Part shown: in pieces, positions 32,701 to 40,285 of the stretch
Layout of the letters: every line of letters begins with the position of its first letter
Position numbering within the stretch: the first letter of the stretch is position 1
Source of the DNA: Iningainema tapete BLCC-T55
GTDB taxonomy: Bacteria; Cyanobacteriota; Cyanobacteriia; Cyanobacteriales; Nostocaceae
Length of the DNA stretch: 64,000 bases
Assembly (NCBI RefSeq): GCF_014698965.1
Contig: NZ_JACXAE010000009.1
Coordinates: forward strand, 62,001-126,000
Reading direction: 5' to 3'
Translations under genes and position numbers: made by a program
Notes under the pieces: model-generated
What the model was told of the DNA's origin: nothing
The model's database searches: none
Seen by the model: only the letters and a program-made list of their open reading frames with translations

Positions 32701-35700
32701 GATTGTAATTTTGTGCTTGAACGTTGAGGTTTATCTCAGTAATTTCAGGTATACCCACACCTTTGGCGTTAGCTAATACATAACCACTGACATTTAAATC
32801 AGGGGAAGTTGCTCGTGCGATATTCAGCTTTTGTCCATCCCAAGCTATTTGAGCCGTTAGTGGTTGCTCGATTCCCACAACACCTTGAGAAAACTCTACC
32901 TCACCTGCGGCGCTGATATTTTGTAAAGAAGCTAAATTTTGCGGCTCTAATGTCCCAGCAACTTGTAACTTACCACCAAACTGACCCTTTAACTGCTGCG
33001 ACAACCGACTTAATTGCACTCCCGTTGCATCAACTAAAGCTTGATAACGCCCATTTGCTAGTTGAATATTCGACGCTGTAACTTTACCCCCAGCAACATT
33101 ACTCAGTTGTGCTTCACCTGTAGCTTGGATACTTTGCGGACTCAACGAATCAATTGTACCTGCTACATTCAGTTGACCATTTAAAGCGCCTTGAAATTGG
33201 GGTGGTACTGATGCTAAGCGCTGTACTTGTACGTTATTTGCCTGTACTTGTGCTTGATAGCGTCCATTTGCTAGTTGAATATTCGATGCTGTTACTGTAC
33301 CACCTGCTACATTCAACTGTGCTTTACCTGCGGCTTGAATGCTTTTTGGACTGAAAGAATCTACCGCACCTGCAACGTTAAATTGACCGGTTAAAGCGCC
33401 TTGAAACTGGGGTGGTACTTGTGCTAAACGCTGCACTTGCACTTTATTTGCTTGAACTTGCGCTTGATAGCGTCCATTTGCTAGTTGAATATTCGATGCT
33501 GTTACTGTACCACCTGCGATGTTGACTCGTGCTTGACCTGTGGCTTGGATGGTTTGTGGACTGATTGATTCAGCCGAACCTGCTACATTAAATCGACCAT
33601 TTAACCTTCCTTGAAATTGCTTAGGCACTTGTGCTAATTGTTGCACTGCTACATCTGCTGCCTGTACTTGTGCTTGATATATACCATCGGCTAGTTGGAT
33701 GTTTGAGGCGGTAACTGTGCCGCCACCTATACCTAGACGTGCGTTACCAGTAGCACGTAAGGTTTTGACACTGATATCGCTTGTATTTCCGGCTATTTGG
33801 AAAGTTCCGGCTAATGGTCCTGGTGTTATTGGTAACTTGGTTTTCAACACTCGACTTAACTGTACACCATTAGCTACTAGTTGAGCCGAGAAATTTTGGT
33901 CACTCAACTGAACGTTAGAAATAGCGATCGCACCTCCACCTACTTGCACTCTGGCATTACTGGTACGAATTGAGCCGATTTTGAATGGTCCGGTGGTTCC
34001 TGAGACTATAATTCTACCATTAAACCTAGCATCATCAAGAGAAACATTTTGCAGTTGTTCTGGTTTGACTAGGCGGGCAACTTGGATTTGATTCGTATCT
34101 GCTACTGCTGAATAGCGTTGATTTGCCCAACTACCAGAAGCTTGTACTGTTCCACCAGCAACTTGGAGAGCAACGTTACGGAACAAGACGGTTTTGTCTG
34201 GGGAGACGATGATTGTACCACGTGCGGGGTAAGTGGCGTTTGGTGCAAGCCATTGTACTGATGTTTGTACAGTGGTACTCGTGCCACTCAATTGGGCTGT
34301 TGCGGCAACAGTACCGATTTTAATGGGGAGTTGGGTTTCGTATGCAGTGGCGATCGCATCTCCGGCAAAATTAGCAGCCGCAAAATTAAAATTCAGTTGA
34401 GGTGTTGTACCCAGTTTAATTCTTCCACCGCCTGTAACTTCGCCACCCACGGTTGCGCGAGCTTGAACGTCGCTAATGTTAATTTCACTCTTCTCGGTAT
34501 TAAACTCAAACTTACTGCGGAGGCTACTAATATCAACTTTGTCAATTTTCGCAGGCTTATTGCTAACAACTGTACCAGAAACAACTGGCTTGGTTGTTGG
34601 TCCAACTACCTGCACATCAGCTTGTACTTCCCCAGCTACAGGTACAGGTAGATTAATTTTGAGAGTTTCTTGGGCATTTGCTAAAGATACTGCATTTACA
34701 CGCGCTGCTAACTTAAAGCCTGCTTTCGTATCCAGGATACCGTTAGCGATCAAAGGTATTTTGCCGTAACTAGTACCGACGTTTTGTAACTGAATTTGAG
34801 TTCCTTGAAAGTTTAAATTTCCTTGAGAATTCAAAAAAGGTTGTGGCAGTTGAGGTACTTGAAGCCTAACCCCTTGTACATTAGCACTACCAAACAACAA
34901 AGGGTCTTGCTGTTGTCGCCATTGTAACTTCAAGTTACTGTTATTAATTCGACCTGCCTGTAATGTTAAAGGTAACTTAATTATCCGAGTGATATCAGCG
35001 GCAAGAAAGTCTTGAGTTTGTAACTGTAAATTAGTATCTAGCGACTTAACTCGTGTTTCTCCCTGAATAGAAATGCTACCACCATTTACGGGTTTTCCTG
35101 CTACTTCGTACCTAACTAACTGATTGTTTTCCAGAAATTGGGCAGTGCCATCAAGTTGGGCAATAGCCACTGGCGTATCCAGTGGAGGTGATACCGCCTG
35201 GGGCGTCTGTACAGCATTTTTTGCCGCCGCTTGACGCGCTGCTAGTACCAGTTTGGCATTGCGTAGACGAATTTTGTCTAATTCAATTTTTACTATTCCG
35301 GATGGTCCTGGTGCTGCTAGGCTAGTACTGATCCATCGTCCTTGTTGATCCTGTTCAAGGTAAGCATCAGCATTAACTAAGGTGACATCTAACTTTAATC
35401 TGCGCGTAAATAATAATTGTATTGGGTCAAACCCCACTTCGACACCATCTACTGTAGCCTTATCTGGATCTGTAGGTGTTGGTGGTAAGCTGGACGAACC
35501 AAATTTGATTCCTACCAGAGAAATTTCTTCAATTTCCCCTAGTTGGACGGGACGGTTAAGTGTTGTGGTAAGATTTTTAGCGACTAATGGAGTTAACTCT
35601 TTGTCAACAAACATCCATAATCGCCAAGCACCGCCCACGAGTCCAACCAGCAGTAGCCCACCTAAGGCAATGCCACCACGACTTACAACCATCAACAGTT

Positions 35701-35755
35701 GACGGTTTCTATTGCGAGAATTAGAGTTAGGCTCTGGATTTGAGGGGTTAGCCAT
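29792..35755 (-). CDS. TamB/AsmA-like giant envelope protein
   Basis: A 1987-residue protein with one N-terminal membrane helix (GGIALGGLLLVGLVGGAWRL) and a very long beta-rich body. The C-terminal part holds a TamB (DUF490) domain: LRGGGVNLFTTQFNLTRNAA, VDGPASQLNNNLELRSSPSR, and an end in ALKILTADNPPQFGVNYRFN. TamB-type proteins, including plastid Tic236, form long periplasmic troughs linking inner and outer membranes for lipid or outer-membrane protein traffic. Residues about 630-920 contain four to five tandem 70-residue repeats. The length is typical for cyanobacterial members. It is monocistronic by spacing. Confidence 0.9.
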   Translation of the reverse strand: MANPSNPEPNSNSRNRNRQLLMVVSRGGIALGGLLLVGLVGGAWRLWMFVDKELTPLVAKNLTTTLNRPVQLGEIEEISLVGIKFGSSSLPPTPTDPDKATVDGVEVGFDPIQLLFTRRLKLDVTLVNADAYLEQDQQGRWISTSLAAPGPSGIVKIELDKIRLRNAKLVLAARQAAAKNAVQTPQAVSPPLDTPVAIAQLDGTAQFLENNQLVRYEVAGKPVNGGSISIQGETRVKSLDTNLQLQTQDFLAADITRIIKLPLTLQAGRINNSNLKLQWRQQQDPLLFGSANVQGVRLQVPQLPQPFLNSQGNLNFQGTQIQLQNVGTSYGKIPLIANGILDTKAGFKLAARVNAVSLANAQETLKINLPVPVAGEVQADVQVVGPTTKPVVSGTVVSNKPAKIDKVDISSLRSKFEFNTEKSEINISDVQARATVGGEVTGGGRIKLGTTPQLNFNFAAANFAGDAIATAYETQLPIKIGTVAATAQLSGTSTTVQTSVQWLAPNATYPARGTIIVSPDKTVLFRNVALQVAGGTVQASGSWANQRYSAVADTNQIQVARLVKPEQLQNVSLDDARFNGRIIVSGTTGPFKIGSIRTSNARVQVGGGAIAISNVQLSDQNFSAQLVANGVQLSRVLKTKLPITPGPLAGTFQIAGNTSDISVKTLRATGNARLGIGGGTVTASNIQLADGIYQAQVQAADVAVQQLAQVPKQFQGRLNGRFNVAGSAESISPQTIQATGQARVNIAGGTVTASNIQLANGRYQAQVQANKVQVQRLAQVPPQFQGALTGQFNVAGAVDSFSPKSIQAAGKAQLNVAGGTVTASNIQLANGRYQAQVQANNVQVQRLASVPPQFQGALNGQLNVAGTIDSLSPQSIQATGEAQLSNVAGGKVTASNIQLANGRYQALVDATGVQLSRLSQQLKGQFGGKLQVAGTLEPQNLASLQNISAAGEVEFSQGVVGIEQPLTAQIAWDGQKLNIARATSPDLNVSGYVLANAKGVGIPEITEINLNVQAQNYNLQKIPFQLPNAVALAGIADFNGQITGKLPVPNVQGQVNLRNLVVNRLAFEPVLTGNVKSVQGEGVNFDVGGTRDRIAVSLNSNDSRQGIPFNVSSFVVRWQDALATGQAQGDNLAVKVDNFPLAVLNIKPPPKTRLGAGVVAGLLTANLQVNQKTFAAAGDLAIAKPQVGRIKGDSLNAQFSYGDGAATITSSQFVKGESLYALAGTFNQTANGPQVKGKVNITQGKIQDVLAAAQLFDLQDLQNDMTQEPNYGSAADLKTTTVGLPNQTLYTQLQRFSEIDALLAQQQEQQRDSSILPRLAELTGTFNGEIAVDTTTASGLAANFNLNGQNFVWGKQNSPNPLYRADQIIAQGNFANGVLTLLPLRIESKDRLIAFTGNVGGKEQSGQLRVTNFPIQVLNNFVKLPINVTGNLNLAAALAGNIQNPLAKGELQIVDGTLNQKKVDSATASFSYDNGRLNFGSTLVVASPEPVTVTGSIPYKLPFAAVEPASNEVNLDVNVKNEGLALLNLFTNQVAFENGEGQVNLTVRGTLKEPLVTGVASVNNATFSAQALPGQLTNVTGRALFDRYTVNVENLQGNFSQGKIAAQGEIPIFSQEQQITNPLSVTLDQLAVNIKALYQGGVTGKLQITGAVLNPVISGQIQVANGQVLLPTTGNTTTVASNNIDVAGVKQLQPQSPDSNNTVPEFDNLQLTLGNNVEIASPPLLSFRATGDLTVNGPLNAPVPEGTVRLRGGGVNLFTTQFNLTRNAANTATFRANQPRDPDLDVSLEAKVLDSGPRQIINTPLATSEINEQIIANIEPVRTIRVEARVDGPASQLNNNLELRSSPSRSETEIVALLGGSFIETLGRGDSTLGLVNLAGSALNIQQTFSKIGNSLGLSEFRLFPTLSYPTEGDEKGSSSSSSTLDLAAEIGVDISRNFSLSALKILTADNPPQFGVNYRFNPEFRLRTSTDLNDDTRAVVEYESRF
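33000..33860 (-). repeat. Tandem 70-residue repeats inside the TamB-like gene
   Basis: The block reading VTASNIQLANGRYQAQVQ recurs with matching DNA at 33048, 33261, 33471 and 33681, giving periods of 213, 210 and 210 bases. Each unit also holds QFQGALNGQFNVAGTIDS and QSIQATGEAQLNVAGG. The adjacent units share long identical DNA stretches, so copies arose recently or are homogenised by gene conversion. Confidence 0.8.
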
Positions 35756-35980
35756 TTAGTCTTACCACTGATGACAAGAGCGAACTTAGCTGCCAAACTA
35801 TGTATCTACTTTAGGATAACCGACTGTTAGCCGCTTGGGTTAATAAAACTTTTATAATTATCGTTTTATAGCTGAAGAAATATGAAGAAGGTGAGAATTG
35901 TTGTTTATGCTTTGCTTTAGACACCACTGGGAACTTTAATTAAAAATAGATCCCAGAAAAAACAATAGATAATTGTACCT

Positions 35981-36379
35981 ATGCGTGTTTTTGTGTTACT
36001 GTTCAATGCTAGAACCGAGAATGAAGGAATTCATACTGTACGTTCAGGCGATCGCAATAAAATTCTGATGTTCGAGTCAGAAGACGATGCCACACGCTTT
36101 GCCTTGATGCTAGAAGCTCAAGATTTTGCCATCCCCACAGTAGAGGCAATAGATGATGTGGAAGTTAAGCAATTTTGCGAACAGGCTGATTATGATTGGG
36201 AATTGGTTCCCCAAGACACTGGTTTAGTTGTTCCCCCCGAAATTAACGTAGAAGAAACCGACTGGAAACCAGATGCACTGCCAGAAGATAAAACCGGGAA
36301 TCAAGATTCACAACAAGAGCAAGAATTTTCTGATGCTGAACTGGATCGGTTTCGCCGTAAATTAGAGGGATTGTTGTAA
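35981..36379 (+). CDS. DUF3110 family protein
   Basis: A 132-residue protein. Residues 1-80 match the cyanobacterial and plastid DUF3110 family: MRVFVLLFNARTENEGIHTV, LMFESEDDATRFALMLEAQD and a CEQADYDWELV end. The C-terminus is an acidic tail (QEQEFSDAELDRFRRKLEGL) that looks helical. Function is not established. It precedes murQ on the same strand across an 80-base gap filled with heptamer repeats. Confidence 0.8.
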   Translation: MRVFVLLFNARTENEGIHTVRSGDRNKILMFESEDDATRFALMLEAQDFAIPTVEAIDDVEVKQFCEQADYDWELVPQDTGLVVPPEINVEETDWKPDALPEDKTGNQDSQQEQEFSDAELDRFRRKLEGLL

Positions 36380-36380
36380 T

Positions 36381-36450
36381 TGGTCATTGGTCAATGGTCA
36401 TTGGTCAATGGTCAATGGTCAATGATCATTGGTCACAAAGGACAAAGGAC
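36381..36450 (+). repeat. Heptamer tandem repeats before murQ
   Basis: ATTGGTCA and AATGGTCA units recur about eight times, followed by AAAGGACAAAGGACAAA. These are short tandemly repeated sequences typical of heterocystous cyanobacteria. They fill the space between the DUF3110 stop and the murQ start and would be in the murQ leader. Confidence 0.75.
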
Positions 36451-36459
36451 AAATAAAAA

Positions 36460-37371
36460 ATGACAAATTTGCAAGAACGTGGTCATTTGATGACCGAGCA
36501 GGTGAACCCTAATAGTCATAATTTGGATCAACTCAGTTCTTTGGAATTGGTGGAACTGTTCAATGTTGAAGACGAAAAAGCAGTCTTGGCGGTTTCCGCA
36601 GCGAAAGAACAGTTGGCACAAGCAATTGAGTTAATTGCACAGCGGTTGCACCATAAAGGACGCCTGTTTTATGTCGGGGCGGGGACAAGTGGTAGGTTGG
36701 GAGTGCTAGACGCGGCTGAATGCCCACCAACTTTTTGTACTCCACCAGATTTGGTACAAGGAATTATTGCAGGTGGTGCGGGTGCGTTGGTACGCAGTTC
36801 AGAAGATTTAGAAGATAAGAGCGCAGATGGTGAGGCGGCGATAGCACAACGACAAGTTACTCAACTAGATGTAGTAGTAGGGATTACCGCAGGTGGTACA
36901 ACGCCTTTTGTACACGGCGCACTACAAGCTGCCCGCGAGCGGGGAGCTGCTACTATTTTTATCGCTTGTGTCCCCACAGAACAAGTAAGTGCTGATGTTG
37001 ATGTTGATATCCGCTTATTAACTGGACCAGAAGTGCTAGCTGGTTCGACTCGTTTGAAAGCTGGTACGGCAACAAAGTTAGCTTTGAATATCCTTTCTAC
37101 TGGTGTGATGGTGAAGCTGGGAAAAGTTTACGGCAATCGCATGGTGGATGTGGCGGTGACTAATGATAAGTTACGCGATCGCGCTTTGCGGATTTTGCAA
37201 GATCTCACAGGTATCAGTCGTGAAGATGCTAGTTTACTACTAGAACGTAGTGGAAAGCGAGTAAAGTTGGCGCTATTAATGCATTGGACTGGTTTGGATC
37301 AAGATGAGGGTTTAAAGCTACTCTCAGAGTACCACGGTAATCTTAGGGCAGCTGTTGAAGCAAAAAGATAA
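36460..37371 (+). CDS. murQ: N-acetylmuramic acid 6-phosphate etherase
   Basis: A 303-residue SIS-fold enzyme that removes the lactyl ether from MurNAc 6-phosphate to give GlcNAc 6-phosphate during peptidoglycan recycling. Signatures are NLDQLSSLELVELFNVEDEK, the sugar-phosphate site YVGAGTSGRLGVLDAAECPP with the catalytic Glu, GIIAGGAGALVRSSEDLED, ITAGGTTPFVHGAL, and LLTGPEVLAGSTRLKAGTA. Length is normal. No other recycling gene (anhydro-MurNAc kinase, transporter) is adjacent. Confidence 0.95.
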   Translation: MTNLQERGHLMTEQVNPNSHNLDQLSSLELVELFNVEDEKAVLAVSAAKEQLAQAIELIAQRLHHKGRLFYVGAGTSGRLGVLDAAECPPTFCTPPDLVQGIIAGGAGALVRSSEDLEDKSADGEAAIAQRQVTQLDVVVGITAGGTTPFVHGALQAARERGAATIFIACVPTEQVSADVDVDIRLLTGPEVLAGSTRLKAGTATKLALNILSTGVMVKLGKVYGNRMVDVAVTNDKLRDRALRILQDLTGISREDASLLLERSGKRVKLALLMHWTGLDQDEGLKLLSEYHGNLRAAVEAKR

Positions 37372-38038
37372 AAGTAAAAATATAGCGTTTCAAGCGTCTG
37401 CTCAGGTACAAATTTATCTGTGTTGATCTGTGTTGATCTGTGGTTAATTACTTTTTCCTGTAGCTTACGTCCGTGAGAACCGTTATAAAGAATCTTTAGT
37501 TTTACATTGTCCCGGTGTTGACAAGCAAAAACCTTAACAAAGTTAATAAATTTACATTTGTTTACATTTCGTATATAAAGTTAAACTTTTTGTAGAAAAC
37601 AAAGAGAAGCCTTGGTAACTGGCACTTAAGCAATAAAAGCATTGGCATCTCAAACTAATTTTTCTCTTGATATCGGAAATTATACTGATTTAATCCTGAC
37701 AGCAAGTGCCTAAAATTATAAGATATCAATCAGTACATCTTATATTTGGAGTATGGCAATCTCAGTTGTTGGTGAAGTCTGAGCATAACTGCACGGTTAA
37801 CCAAGGAAAAATGCTGCTGTAGTCAACTCTAATATGAGCAAGATATTTGTTGTTCCCTTGCATTCCCAGTCATTCTTAGTTCTGAATTAGGAAAGCTCAA
37901 TACCAATGGATAAGAAATAAATTGCAGCGATCAATATTTGTTCGTCAAATTCTCTGCACTCATTGAAATGTGTATTGACAACTGTATTGCCAATCTAGAC
38001 TTCAAAAGCACAAATATACTCATCAAAGGAACAAACTA
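37372..38038 (+). other. Long leader region of the taxis operon
   Basis: About 670 bases without a supported gene. Near 37420-37445 GTTGATCTGT is repeated in tandem. The region is AT-rich and should contain the promoter of the five-gene operon starting at 38039. The unusual length suggests complex regulation or a long 5' untranslated leader, but no specific binding site or terminator could be fixed. Confidence 0.4.
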
Positions 38039-39241
38039 ATGAATCATCCAGAACTGATTGTATTGAATCAACTGCTTAGCGAACTGAAACAATGTACGCA
38101 ATTGCAATACAGTGGGAAGTTAGACATTGAGAGTGCCAAGGGACATAAATGGACTTTATACTATCGGTTGGGACGAATAGTTTGGGCAACCGGAGGAACT
38201 CATCCGTTGCGGCGTTGGCGTAGACAGATGGCTCAACATTGTCCGTCCATTAATGCTGATAAAATACGGTTAAGCAAAGAAAACTTATCAATCGATTACT
38301 GGGATTATCGCTTGTTAGCGATTTTGCATCAAGAACAAAATATTCAGCGAGAACAAATTAAAGCCATCGTCGAAAACACAATAACAGAAGTGTTGTTTGA
38401 CATAAATCAGCAGGCAAATTTTACGAATATCAGTTGCGAGCGCAATCAACAAGTCATTTTAGAAGCACCAATAAGCTTCACAAGTACAGATATGTCTGTG
38501 AAGCTGGTGGAAGATTCGTGGGCAGCTTGGGCGCAAGCAGGTTTGGCAAAGATTTCGCCGAATTTAGCACCAATGCTGCAAAAACCAGAGCAATTGCAAC
38601 AGCATGTTAGTGCAGGTGTCTACAAGAATTTCCTCAGTTTGATGAACGGCAAATACACTCTGCGGGATTTAGCTATCAAAATGAAGCAGAGCGTGCTACA
38701 AATCGCCCGTTCGTTGCAACCTTATGTTCTCAAAGAAATGATTGAACTGGTGGAAGTTCCTGACTTACCCTTATGTAACACTAATGTCAAAAATAATAGC
38801 GTCACAAAACCAACACTGGAAACTGGTCCACTGATCGCTTGTGTTGATGATAGCTTACAGGTATGCCAAATGCTAGAGCAGATTCTCAATTCAAATGGAA
38901 TGAGGTTAATTAAGATTCAAGATGCAGTACAAGCTTTACCAATCCTAATTCAACATAAACCGGACCTAATTTTCTTGGATTTGATCATGCCGATTGCCAA
39001 CGGTTATGAAATCTGCTCTCAGGTACGGCGAGTTTCTGCTTTGGCTAACATACCTGTAATTATCTTAACAGGCAATGAAGGTCTGATTGATAGAGTTCGT
39101 GCTAAGGTTGTCGGTTCTACAGATTTTATCAACAAACCCGTAACTGCTGATAAAGTGATGGGTGTAGTACGTAAATACTTGCAGCATCCATCTTCCGTTA
39201 AGAGCGGATCTAAACAGAATTTGTCTTATGGGCATTCTTAA
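38039..39241 (+). CDS. PatA-type response regulator (PixG/HmpA-like)
   Basis: A 400-residue regulator. Residues 1-260 form a PATAN-like N-terminal region (LSELKQCTQLQYSGKLDIES, LYYRLGRIVWATGGTHPLRR, then KNFLSLMNGKYTLRDLAIKM). Residues 268-390 are a receiver domain: IACVDDSLQVCQMLE, phospho-acceptor Asp in LIFLDLIMP, and Lys in FINKPVT. This is the layout of PixG, HmpA and PilG, first genes of cyanobacterial taxis operons. It opens a set ordered regulator, CheY, CheW, receptor, CheA, all on one strand. PATAN domains are known to contact other proteins including type IV pilus motors. Confidence 0.88.
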   Translation: MNHPELIVLNQLLSELKQCTQLQYSGKLDIESAKGHKWTLYYRLGRIVWATGGTHPLRRWRRQMAQHCPSINADKIRLSKENLSIDYWDYRLLAILHQEQNIQREQIKAIVENTITEVLFDINQQANFTNISCERNQQVILEAPISFTSTDMSVKLVEDSWAAWAQAGLAKISPNLAPMLQKPEQLQQHVSAGVYKNFLSLMNGKYTLRDLAIKMKQSVLQIARSLQPYVLKEMIELVEVPDLPLCNTNVKNNSVTKPTLETGPLIACVDDSLQVCQMLEQILNSNGMRLIKIQDAVQALPILIQHKPDLIFLDLIMPIANGYEICSQVRRVSALANIPVIILTGNEGLIDRVRAKVVGSTDFINKPVTADKVMGVVRKYLQHPSSVKSGSKQNLSYGHS

Positions 39242-39395
39242 GCTAGTTCTAATGATGAAAACAAGTAGTTTTACGCAACTCAATTAAATAATAATCCATT
39301 AAGATTGTGCAAAGATAAAAACTCACTTTTACTTCCTTTGATTTGATCATCTCAGTTTTTGCTTACATTTTGTAAAAGGTTATCAGGTGATTACC

Positions 39396-39764
39396 ATGAA
39401 TACTATTTTAGTCGTTGAGGATGCTTTAACAGATATGGAAATTCTCAGTGGTTACTTGCAGCAGGCAGGCTATTCTGTCATTAGTGCTAAATCTAGCGAA
39501 GAAGCTCAGGAAAAGATTCAAAAAAACCAGATAGATCTCATCTTTCTTGACATAATTTTACCAGGTAAAAGTGGTTTTGAAATTTGTCGAGATATCAGAA
39601 ATAATCCAGCCAACAGTAAAATACCTATTGTTTTTTGCTCTACTAAAAATAGTGAAGTAGATAAGATGTGGGGAAATATGTTGGGTGCTAATGCTCATAT
39701 TTCTAAGCCTGTAAATAGAGAAGAATTACTCATGGTATTGCAGAAATTATATAGTAAAAATTAA
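39396..39764 (+). CDS. CheY-like response regulator (PixH/HmpB-like)
   Basis: A 122-residue single-domain receiver: MNTILVVEDALTDMEILSGY, acceptor Asp in IDLIFLDIILPGKSG, Thr/Ser site IVFCSTKNS and Lys in AHISKPVNRE. AGGTGA five bases upstream supports ATG 39396 over the GTG at 39387. It is the second gene of the taxis operon and is expected to take phosphate from the CheA encoded downstream. Confidence 0.93.
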   Translation: MNTILVVEDALTDMEILSGYLQQAGYSVISAKSSEEAQEKIQKNQIDLIFLDIILPGKSGFEICRDIRNNPANSKIPIVFCSTKNSEVDKMWGNMLGANAHISKPVNREELLMVLQKLYSKN

Positions 39765-39780
39765 AAAAATCATTTTGGCT

Positions 39781-40251
39781 ATGGAAACAGAGCAAAAGTT
39801 TTTAAGTTTTCATTTGAGTGAAAAAAATATAGGTGTAGTTGCATTACAACACATCGTAGAAGTTTTTCCAGTCTCGTGGGGGGAAATATGTAGTGTCCCT
39901 CAAATGCCCAGTTGCGTTTTGGGTATATACAACTGGCGTGGTGAGATGCTTTGGTTGATTGATACTGAGGAAATGCTGGGTTATCCACCGCTGTATCAAG
40001 CGGCTTCACTGGCAAAAATGATGGTGATGGTGCTACATAATGAGGGAAAACGTTTGGGACTATTAGTGCGGCAGTTTATAGATATTGAATCACTGGATGC
40101 CAAATATATAAAATTTCAAGATAGTCAATTGTTTAATGCGGAAATTTCATCTTTCTTGCCAGGATACTTTATTAATGCTAGCGAGGAGACTATTCTCTCT
40201 TTGGATGCTAGAGAAATTATTCATTCGCCCATGTGGGCAATTCATAATTAA
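39781..40251 (+). CDS. CheW-like coupling protein (PixI/HmpC-like)
   Basis: A 156-residue CheW-domain protein (KFLSFHLSEKNIGVVALQHI, then VLGIYNWRGEMLWLIDTEEM and a core ending PGYFINASEETILSLDAREI). CheW links receptors to the CheA kinase. The ATG at 39781 is preferred to TTG at 39775. It lies 16 bases after the CheY gene, in operon. Confidence 0.9.
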   Translation: METEQKFLSFHLSEKNIGVVALQHIVEVFPVSWGEICSVPQMPSCVLGIYNWRGEMLWLIDTEEMLGYPPLYQAASLAKMMVMVLHNEGKRLGLLVRQFIDIESLDAKYIKFQDSQLFNAEISSFLPGYFINASEETILSLDAREIIHSPMWAIHN

Positions 40252-40285
40252 CCAGATTTAAAATCAAAAAATTGAGGTTTATTTT

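Noticed and set aside
34265-34769. Overlapping 128- and 97-codon plus-strand frames
   Set aside because: Antisense shadows of the TamB-like gene, whose frame is continuous for 1987 codons.
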